A program made the position numbers and the translations under genes. Source: Polychytrium aggregatum (taxonomy: Eukaryota; Chytridiomycota; Chytridiomycetes; Polychytriales). From it: a stretch of 64,000 bases of DNA. The stretch lies in contig NW_026516344.1 of NCBI RefSeq assembly GCF_025602895.1, positions 36,538 through 100,537 of the forward strand, written 5' to 3'. Positions 55,893 through 64,000 of the stretch are shown piece by piece (the first letter of the stretch is position 1; each line of letters starts with the position of its first letter). The notes under the pieces were generated by a model. The model was not told where the DNA came from. It made no database searches and saw nothing but the letters and a program-made list of their open reading frames with translations.

Positions 55893-57390
55893 ATGTCCCA
55901 AACCTCTTCCAACCTCAAAGTCCTGATTGTCGGCGCCGGAGCCGTGGGCCAGGTTCGTCTCGTTCGTCGCTATGGGGGCAAGGCCATGGCTGTCTATCCT
56001 GAGCATCGACATGGATGACTTACCAGGGTTCTGCGGCTCTTCTTCCCCCCCCCCTCCACAAGATCTATGGACACCATCTGCACCTCGGTGGCGCCAACGT
56101 CCACTTCCTCGTCCGGGACTATCAGGCAGAAGGATTCCGCACCAAGCCGATGCGACTGCATCGCATCCGTGCTCCTGGGGAGGGCCTCTTTTCCAAGAAG
56201 GAGACCAAGACAACGCTCCTGGCCTTGCCGCCCGACGCAATCCACAGCCAGAAGGATGTGCAGGACAAGTCACTGCCCAAAGTAAGCCGTCGTTGCCAAA
56301 GGGCCGCTCGATGCATCCACTTGCTCGATGCATCCACTTGTTCGATGCATCCATGTGCCATGCAACCACCACTATCTCTGCTCTGCTCGCACACTTCCCT
56401 GGGGCAGAATACATCTCCAGGCGCATCGGTTGGCCAGCAGTGTCGCCCGGGTCGGCACCAATGCCGCCCCAGTTCTTCTCGCACCTACTCACCCAACGAC
56501 CATACTCTCGCTCCCGCCAGGACTTTGACTGTATCATCATAACGGTGTCGTCGAACGCCCTTCGTGGCCAATGGATCATTGACCTCATCAAGCATATCCA
56601 ATCCTCGGCCGTCATCTATAGCTTCGGCCCTTCCTTCCACGACGTCGAGTTTATCAAGCGCGAATGCAACATCGACACCGAGCGAGTCGTCCGCTCCTCC
56701 ATCAGCGTCGTCGCCTGGCAAGCCCCGCTCCCGAACGAGCGCTTCAGCCCGATTTCAGAGCAAGAGTTTCAGGTTGGAGCAGCGGAGGGCGCCAATGCCC
56801 TCATTGCCTACTTCTCAGGCGGCCCCCAGGGTCTCAGCAAAACCGACAACGCCGACACCGAAGCCACCAGCAAGCAGCTGATTTCGTACTTCAATACCGG
56901 CGGGCTCCCGACCCAGCCCGTTACCAACCTTCCGCAGCTCAGCCGATTCATGGTCGGGGTTCTGGTGCCTATCCTTATCGGACTGCAAAGCGCCGAATGG
57001 AGCTTCCAGAAACTGAGCCAGGACCGTGCTCTGCTCAACAAGACCGTCCGGGCCTCTCGCGAAGGCATCAACCGCATCCGCAACATCTACAGCGTGCCCG
57101 ATCTCGGATGGGCCCTGTGGTTTGCCCACGCCCTCATCTTTGCGACGACACTCCGGATCGTCATGTTTGTGCTGCCGCGCATCGCCAGCTTTGACATCGA
57201 GACCTTCCTGGGATACCATTTTACCAAGGTGCAAGACCAGACGATCCTCCATGCCGAAGAAGAGCTCGCTGCCGCCCATGCCGCCGGTCGCGATGATCTC
57301 GTCCTGGATCTGGTGACGCTCTTGAACACCAACCCGCGTTGGCTCGAGCAGCAGTCCCAGAAAGCTTCGGCTGCCTCCGACGAGCAGTGA
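55893..57390 (+). CDS. Ketopantoate reductase (ApbA/PanE) family protein (382 aa)
   Basis: Exons 55893-55952, 56063-56281 and 56521-57390, all phase 0; 1149 nt in frame. Exon 1 and the start of exon 2 form the N-terminal Rossmann NADP-binding motif VLIVGAGAVGQIYGHHL (G14, G16, G19), followed by GGANVHFLVRDYQ. DFDCIIITVSSNALRG matches the second half of the ApbA nucleotide-binding domain. The C-terminal half is helical, with a hydrophobic stretch WALWFAHALIFATTLRIVMF, unusual for a soluble reductase. Fungi often carry several paralogs in this family, so the true substrate may not be 2-dehydropantoate. Intron 2 contains a CGATGCATCCACTTG triplicate (56318-56352). Confidence 0.82.
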
Positions 57391-58210
57391 TTGCGGCGGA
57401 TTGAGTGGTTTGCGACACGATGTACACTTAATTCAGGCGGAAATGGGACACTTGCCCATAACCCATATGTCAGCGTAGTATGCGATGGCATGCGTCTAAC
57501 TATGCCATAAGAAATATAACATATCACTTTGGCAGCCTCCGAGTGAACACCTCCGGTCGCTTTCCGGTCTCCACAATCGACCTGCACACTGGTCTCGGAG
57601 TGCCAGCGGTGAATGGTGCTCTTGGACACAGGTAACGTCTCTCAGGCTATGAATGACAGTGTAACACCGCTTCACAGAATGACCAAGGCCAGCACGCGAT
57701 GGTATTGAGTAACAAAATACTTGATCAATGGTCATCATCAAGGGTGTCTCGTTTATAATTAAATCGCCTGTAATTGTGGTGTGGTGCTGCCGATGGGGCA
57801 GTTGATTTTGGCATCGCAGGTGGCAGCGGTGTTTTGTGGCAAGTATCGGTCGGCATGCGCCTTGGTGCTGGCAATATCAAACAGGACAGTGCCTTTTGCA
57901 AAGATCTTGAATACATGGGTCTGTTCAAGAACCGTTCCTGGTGGCTGTCATGGACGAATCGCACTTTGGAACATGGCCGCAGCGGTCCACACAGCGCCGC
58001 ATAGCCCCGGAATGGCGCACTCTGACTCGAGCGCTGTCCGACTGACTGGCGAACCGACTGGCTGGCTCCAAGGAGACGAAGCAAGAAAATAGCGGCTCTG
58101 ACGTTTATTTGAGACGGGAGACATGCAGAGAGAAACGATAGACACAAATACGCAGGCTCGGAGCTAGACCCTCGTCAAAGATGTAAAGACACCCACCGAT
58201 CCCAAGCGGC
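57391..58210. other. Intergenic interval between convergent genes
   Basis: AT-richer than its surroundings in parts (57420-57530, 57715-57780). Serves as 3' region for the PanE-like gene (plus) and the EF-hand gene (minus). No gene supported. Confidence 0.45.
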
Positions 58211-58783
58211 TTATTGCTCCGACTCAGCGAGGGGCTCAAGCTCCTCGATCAGCTTGGCAAAGATCTCGTAGGTGATCTGGCCGCTGGGGTTGGTCTCGAC
58301 CTGGTCCATGATGCGCTTGATGTCCTCCTTGCTGAACTCGGGGTTGGTCTTGAGGAGATGGCGGAGCTCCTTGTGGGTGAGGACGCCGTTTCGGTCCTTA
58401 TCGGCCATCCGGAAGGCATCCTCGAGGGTGACCTCGCGGTCAAAGTAGCCGTTCTCGATGCACGAGACAAGCGATGCGAATTCCTCAAAGTCGAGGACGC
58501 CGTTGCCGTCTTCGTCAAAGAGTCGGATGACGCACTGCACGGCGTAGTCGCCCGTCGAGCGGCCGGTGATGTTGGCGACAAGCTCTGTGCACTCGGTCTG
58601 GCTGAGGGAACCGTCTTGGTTGGAGTCATGGGCCAGGAACTGCTGGCGGAGGGACTCGAGACGCTCGGGGGCGAGGGAGGTGGACTGGCGGCAGATTCAA
58701 CGGGATATGGTGAGCCGGTATTGACGATCGCCGACGAGTGCGCAACCCAGCCGCGATGGCCAAGGCAGCACATTGCTTACCAT
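58211..58783 (-). CDS. Calmodulin-like EF-hand protein (158 aa)
   Basis: Coding exons 58783-58781 (only the ATG) and 58684-58211. The start codon is followed at once by the donor GTAAGC, and the acceptor CGCCAG opens the frame at STSLAPERLESLRQQF. Four EF-hand positions: DSNQDGSLSQTE (21-32), DEDGNGVLDFEE (58-69) and DKDRNGVLTHKE (96-107) have canonical calcium ligands. The fourth, around ETNPSGQITYE (131-141), lacks the first acidic ligand and is probably inactive. Length and layout are those of calmodulin/troponin-C-like sensors. The phenylalanines typical of true calmodulin are only partly kept, so it is a relative rather than calmodulin itself. The target is unknown. Confidence 0.88.
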
Positions 58784-59118
58784 CGTGCAAGCTGGCAGAG
58801 ACGGCAGGTTCGAGGTTGGACGGGGACAGAGTAAGATCCGGGGGGATGCTGCGAGCAAGATCAAACGAACGGCGAAACGGGCAGGGCGGGGAGACGAGCA
58901 GCAAGTCGGCTGGGTGGCGCAACCGGACAAGCAAGGCCCCCCCCCATGATGTGTCCTGGACACAGCGTTCATCTATCTGGGCTTTGGTCGCTTTTGATGA
59001 TAGATGGGTGTGTATTCAGGACTGCCGATACAGATGGCCCTCAGAAAGAAGTGTCCCGTTATTGATGTGTCGGCGACGAGCGTGCTGCACGATCAACAGC
59101 GTACGATCAACAGCGCAC
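58784..59118. other. Short intergenic region between same-strand genes
   Basis: Holds the promoter and 5' untranslated region of the EF-hand gene and the 3' end of the upstream Egt2-like gene, both minus strand. A GATCAACAGCG pair lies at 59091-59112. No gene seen. Confidence 0.45.
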
Positions 59119-60708
59119 TCAAGCCGACTTGCTGGCGAGCCACTCCTTGATGCCCTCAGCCAGCTTGACATAGTCGTCCAGGTCGTTGTAGACCTCGACC
59201 GAGATGCGGATCCACCAGCGACCGGCATGCTTGTAGAACTGGCCGGCAATCTGCTTGCTCTGGAGAATGTCGGCGCGCAGGGTCAGCATCGTCTCGTCCG
59301 AGACGCCGGCGGGAACAGGCAGAGCGATATTGGCCATGTTGGCGATCAGGCCGGTGCCGGCGGTGCCGTCGCTGCCCAGACCCAGGAGGACCTCGGTGGC
59401 AAAGATCTCGGCGACCTTGTGGGCAGCCTCGACGCAGAGCTTGTGGTTGCGTTCGCGGATGACCTGTTCGCCGCCCAGCCAGCGGCGGAACTCGAGTGCG
59501 GCCGGCACCGTCAGGTACGGCGTGAGGTCGGCGGTGCCAGTGTAGTCAAACTCGGAGCGGAAGCTGGGGTTGGCATAGCCAAAGGAGATGACGGTAGGAT
59601 GGATAAAGCTCTGGTATTCCTTGCGGGCATAGAGCACGGCGGCGCCGCGGGCGACATAGAGCCACTTGTGCAGGTTGGTGAAGAAAAAGTCTGGCTCGGT
59701 GGCTGCCAGATCGAGCTCGATCTGGCCGATCGCATGGGCGCCGTCGACGACCGACAGCACGTCGTACTTTCTGCAGAGAGCGCAGAGCCGGCCAAAGGGA
59801 ACAATGACGCCTGGAACCGAGGTGATGGCATCGAGCGATGCTGCAAAGACGCTGCCGCCCAGGCGCTGCTCGTCGAGAATGGCTTGCTCGACCCGGCCGA
59901 CGAGGTCGTCGTCCGAGATGGGATATTCAACAGGGACATCGATGACGTTGAAGCCAACGGTGTCGGCGACATACTGGACCACGGGCCGGACGCCACCGTA
60001 GACGGTCGAGAGACGCAGCAGCGAGCGCTTGCGTCCGTTGGGCAGAACCGAGCTGGAATGGCCCTTGGCAGCGAGCAGAGTGGGTGCAGAGCGCAGGACG
60101 GCGTTGGCACCGGAGGTGGCATTGTTGACAAAGGCTAGATCGGCAGCGCTGACATTGAGCAGGGGGGCAACCTGAGCGAGCGACTCCTGGAGCTTCTTGC
60201 GAACAATCAGCTCGAACCAGCGATCGGGCTGACAGATGGTGTTGTCCGAGGCAAGGCAATGGGAAGCAGAGTTCGATGGCGGTCCGATGGTGGTGTGATG
60301 GTGGTGTGATGGTGGTCCGATGGTTGTCCGATGTAAAATCAAAGTGAGAGTGAGTGGAATAGAACGTTGCATGTTGATGCACAAGCCCGAGCCAGATATC
60401 GAGTTGCAAATGTCAGGTGGCAAATGTCAAGTGGCAAATGTCAAGTGGCAAATGAGGATCGCACGTTCGAAGCAAGCGTTGAGCCTCGAGTTTGGCCAGG
60501 AACAGCATTGGCAGCGGATGGGCGAGGCGCTGCTTACGTTCTCCTCCATGAGATGCAGCAGCTTGATGCGCTGCTCGAGGACATAGGCCGGGGTGGTGCC
60601 AAACGAGCCGTTGTTGGTGGGGATGCACTCGCTGGCGAGGTGGAAGTACGGACGCAGGGCATGGCCAAAGGCCGGGGCGGGGACACTCAAGTCGGTCTTG
60701 GCGGACAT
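59119..60708 (-). CDS. Egt2/isopenicillin-N-epimerase-like PLP enzyme (426 aa)
   Basis: Class V aminotransferase-fold, PLP-dependent enzyme, closest in wording to fungal Egt2 (hercynylcysteine sulfoxide C-S lyase of ergothioneine synthesis). Exons 60708-60538 and 60228-59119, phase 0 (GTAAGC donor, CTGTCAG acceptor). N-terminus MSAKTDLSVPAPAFGHALRP, then the family signature NNGSFGTTP, VNNATSGANAVL, LSTVYGGVRP, VDGAHAIGQIELDLA (D219, H222 near PLP) and FTNLHKWLYVARG with the Schiff-base lysine K245. C-terminal part VEVYNDLDDYVKLAEGIKEWL is typical of the fold. No targeting signal; the protein ends in KSA. The specific reaction is inferred: related enzymes of the same family have other substrates, and no Egt1 gene is in the window. 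Confidence 0.85.
60275..60450. repeat. GGTGGTGTGAT and CAAATGTCAAGTGG repeats in the Egt2-like intron
   Basis: Two short minisatellites (GATGGTGGTGT units at 60285-60335; GGCAAATGTCAAGT units at 60412-60450), both inside the single intron 60229-60537. Confidence 0.8.
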
Positions 60709-61365
60709 TGGGAAGTGATCGAGACGGGTGGGTTAGAGGAGGCGAGTGCGTCGAGGCGAATCTGCTCCAGCAGGGGGGTGGTGTTGTTGCGATGCAGGAG
60801 AACGGGGGCCAAAGGACGGATGTCGCTGTCGAGAGTTTTATGGCGTGGGGGTTGGCCGGGCGGCTCCTCATGGGGTTTGGGGCCGCAGCACGGCATTTGT
60901 CAGGGGAGGTCGTTGGGGATGTGATCGAGCATGTGGCTTTGTGCGGTGTGGGTGTTGGTGGGTGTTGCCAGAGATATACCCGGTCGGTGCGAGCAACGGA
61001 CGACACAGACACCGCTGCCGAGAGGGTAGATTGCCCTGGTGAAGCAGCACCATGCATCGAGAGGTATCGACATGGGCATCAACATGGGTATCGACATGGG
61101 CATCGACATGGGCATCGACATGGGTATCGACAAGCCGGCATGGGACGGGTGCGCAGCACATACGATATGCGCAGCACTGTCACACACACGCGCGCAGCAT
61201 CATGGCTGCAGCCGTCCCCGTTTCTTGGTCGCTGCCGATTGATCATTCGTCTCGATCCTGGGGCCGGCACCACCCTGCACTCGCCTGATCCAGACGCACC
61301 CCAGCGACTGCGATCGCCCACGGAAACCGAGCACCAAAGAGTCTCTGCTCACCCGCTCTGGCGTC
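60709..61365. promoter_or_regulatory. Divergent promoter region, Egt2-like and WD40 genes
   Basis: 657 bp between divergent start codons, containing a GACATGGGCATC 12-bp repeat (61055-61130). No gene supported and no named factor site recognised. Confidence 0.45.
61055..61132. repeat. GACATGGGCATC 12-bp minisatellite
   Basis: Six to seven copies of a 12-bp unit (GGCATC alternating with GGTATC), upstream of the WD40 gene. Confidence 0.85.
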
Positions 61366-63618
61366 ATGTCGCTGCTTGTTCGAGCGTCGAAGCAAGGCGC
61401 TGCTCCTGGTTCCCGCTCCCGGCCCGATGCCAGCAACAACCCGCTGCCTCCCGACCCCATCTACGTCTTTCGCTCTCACGAAGCGCAAGTGCAAGCCATC
61501 TGTTTTTCCAAAGATCCCACTATCATGTGCTCCGGGTATGCCTCGGGTCTGTGGGGCTGTGGTGATGCTCCTTCGTTCGTATTGATATCGCCACTGACAG
61601 TGCTTCCGTCCTCCATTCTGCAGAGATTCCGATGGCGTCGTGATTGTGTGGAATCTGAAAATCCGCCGGCCGCTTTTCCGCTGGACACCACATCCAGAGA
61701 AAGGGGTTTTGGGTCTGGCGCTGGTCGAGATCCCCAACGAGCCAGTTCAGCTGATAACGTCCGTATGTCGAGGATGCTGCAGCTCCTCCAGCTGCCTCGT
61801 GCCCAATGTATACCACGACACTTTGGCGCTGTTTCGGCTGACCGCTGCGTTTCCATCCAATCGACAGCCACGGACGAGATATGTGTCTCCATATATGGGA
61901 TATGAGCTGGCTGTTACCCCAGCTCATCCACGACGACGACGAAAACGACGACGGCAGCACCGGCTCTGTGAATGCGGGCAATGACAAGAGCGATCATGTC
62001 GGTGGAGGCGACGGACCGGCGCTGCTGGATAAGCATATCGCCACCATCCCCGTGAACCCATACACATTCTGCTCGTTTTCTCTTCTCTGCATTCCACCGA
62101 GTCCGACTGGGGGATCGGCAGGCGATGGACAGGAGGGCTTCATTGGTATGTATTGGGCGCCCATGTCAAGCAAACCCGAATATCCGAGCAGCATCAGACG
62201 CACGAACAAGCTCGGGCTCAACTGCGTTCTCTCCTGGCAGGCGTCCCGGAGAAGATTATCGCATATCCGAATCTCCACGAAGAAACCAAGGTAGGCGTTT
62301 GTGACGAAAGCACTATCGTACCATCATCTTGTGGCTCTGTGGATCAAGCCCTGAACCCTCCTGTTGTCGTGCTGTCGATGTTGCGCGAGCCAGGTCGACG
62401 TTCTGGACCTTCGAACCAAGCAGCCACTTCATGAATCTTTCCACTTGCCGGACTCCAAAACAGGTGCGCATCCTCTCTAACAGCCAAAGCGCTAGGTTGG
62501 TCCAGGCGCACTAAGGTGATGCCTTGACCCTGAAATGAAGGAACGGTCATGGTCATCAAGCTCTTCGTAGACACTGCCAGCACCCCGCTGCTCATGACGG
62601 GATATGAGAGCGGAGCTGTGGCTGTATGGAAGGTCAAGTCCGGCGAACTGCTTTGGAAGCTCGATCTGCATCAAGACAGCGGTACGTTCGATTTCCAGTA
62701 GTTGTTCTTACATCCCCGACCCACTTCCTCCCCCGCGACCGCTCGGGGGCGCAAAGATGTCCAAGGCCAAGAGGCCAGTCATTGACGCTTCGCCCTGAGG
62801 GTTCACAGCGGTGGCTCAATCTGACTCGGCAGTGCGAGTGAAGGAAACTGTTGGATGGGAACAGCCTGCTCTCTGACTAATATGTTGGAATCCCACTATC
62901 TCATTGCCATGGATACATTCCCAGTGCTGTCGCTCGACATCTTTGATGGCGGCTCAACGGCTGTTTCGACGGGAGCGGACGGAAGGCTGGTCAAGTTCTC
63001 GCTCGATAGCAAGGTGAGGCAGTCCCCAAAGAGCATATACAACCGAGTGAGCAAACACCCTGACTGGCCAACTATTTGATCCAACCCCAGCAGAGCCCAC
63101 CCTCGGTTCTTGATCTGGACTCAAATGGCATCGCCACTGTGGCTGTTCGACCTGACGGACGCATTGTCGCCACTGGAGGTTGGGATTCAAGGTATGCTGC
63201 AAAGTTGGTTGGGTGTCTGGAGTTGTCGCCTTGCTGAATCACCGACAGAGCCAATCGCACATTCGCTGCTGTCATGCAGGCCGGTGTTTCGCAAATGCAG
63301 CGTCATCTCAAGGGAAGGCTGTGGTACTGTGCATATTTGGACCACCTTGACCATTCCTGCATATTGCATTCCTCACGACCACCAACAAAACCACCCACAG
63401 GATACGACTGTTCACTTTGAAGAAGCTGAAGCCCCTCGCTGTGCTGAGCCACCACCGCGAGTCGATCGTGTCGTGGCTTTCCAGGATCTGCGATGTGGAA
63501 GCGCAACCGAGGCGGAAGTTGCAGAGAACGGGGCCGCAGACCCGCTTGTTGGTTCTTGCTCTATGTTGGTGGAAAGGATGGACACATCAGCCTCTGGGAT
63601 ATATATGGCTCGGTCTGA
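61366..63618 (+). CDS. Asa1/GNB1L-like WD40 protein (about 417 aa after correction)
   Basis: Exons 61366-61535, 61624-61758, 61868-62145, 62241-62290, 62394-62463, 62541-62681, 62925-63013, 63091-63191 and 63401-63618. WD40 blades: PIYVFRSHEAQVQAICFS with DSDGVVIVWNLKIRRPLFRW, THGRDMCLHIWDMSWLL, KVDVLDLRTKQPLHES, VMVIKLFVD with TGYESGAVAVWKVKSGELLW, VLSLDIFDGG, VAVRPDGRIVATGGWDSRIRLF and VGGKDGHISLWDIYGSV. The RRPLFRW and GYESG wording fits Asa1/GNB1L, a subunit of the ASTRA complex that helps stabilise PIKK kinases. The last exon shifts frame twice after HHRESI, each consistent with one missing base. The donor at 61758 (GTCCGT) is non-consensus; GTATGT four bases on would break the frame. 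The 278-nt exon 3 holds an Asp/Gly-rich insertion. Confidence 0.8.
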
Positions 63619-64000
63619 GCGAGGAGGACTTGGCCTGACAGAGAAACAGCTTGGCTCACAACTGACATGATCGCCAACTGAGTTTCCTTGACTGGATCTG
63701 ATATGGGTCGAGTGACGATGTCGATTCAACGCCCCAATCATCAAATCAAACGATCACCCTGGACTTGTGCCGTCTGTTCTCATGTTGATGAGGGTTGGGT
63801 GCTGAGTTGAAGACGCTCACGCAATGACTCCTCATCTTGGTTTGTTGTGTGCTGAACAGGACGAGGGGGAGGAGGCATTGCTTTCGAGAGGCTGAGGTGG
63901 TGTGTGTGAAGGAAGCACACCGACTGCGACGAGATATGGCTCTACTTCCTCATGGGAGCAGCCATCAAGGCGTCCGTGGTCCCAACTGAGTGGTACAGTG
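63619..64000. other. Right edge, 3' flank of the WD40 gene
   Basis: No supported gene in the last 380 bases; open frames are short and without motifs. Confidence 0.4.

Overview
The window looks like nuclear DNA of a GC-rich, intron-dense fungus, most likely an early-diverging (chytrid-type) lineage. The genes are split by many short introns (about 50-350 bp, GTAAGT/GTATGT/GTGAGT donors, CAG/TAG acceptors). The readable proteins are eukaryotic housekeeping or fungal proteins: a PRMT4/CARM1-type methyltransferase, UGGT, a PalB/CAPN7-type calpain, an Egt2-like lyase and an ASTRA-type WD40 protein. The lineage is inferred from gene content and style, not from a marker gene.

Left part (about 0.5-26.4 kb): four large genes, all on the minus strand, lie head to tail with 2-5.5 kb between them. 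They encode paralogous proteins of 939, about 1250, 988 and 997 residues. Each has a long low-complexity N-terminus, three cysteine modules, a diagnostic FCxNCGGGGxWRTGKWRPxELF block and a conserved C-terminal domain. All introns that I could place in them are phase 0, and one intron sits at the same codon in all four. I do not recognise a function. This array is the most interesting content of the window. The spaces between the genes are gene-poor and rich in simple repeats.

Middle part (29.7-53.7 kb): a PRMT4/CARM1-like gene (minus) is divergent from a 22-exon UGGT gene (plus, 1501 aa, ending KDEL). Then come a two-exon unknown gene, a 31-exon calpain-7/PalB gene (947 aa, with a 4-nt micro-exon), and a single-exon unknown gene distantly similar to the two-exon one, so this pair flanks the calpain gene.

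Right part (54.5-63.6 kb): compact metabolic and regulatory genes. They are a homocysteine S-methyltransferase (minus, with an apparent frameshift), a ketopantoate-reductase-family protein (plus), a calmodulin-like EF-hand protein (minus), an Egt2/isopenicillin-N-epimerase-like PLP enzyme (minus), and an Asa1/GNB1L-like WD40 protein (plus, two apparent frameshifts in its last exon). No rRNA, tRNA, transposase or CRISPR array was recognised. Exon coordinates were read by eye from splice consensus, reading phase and protein continuity; there is no transcript evidence.
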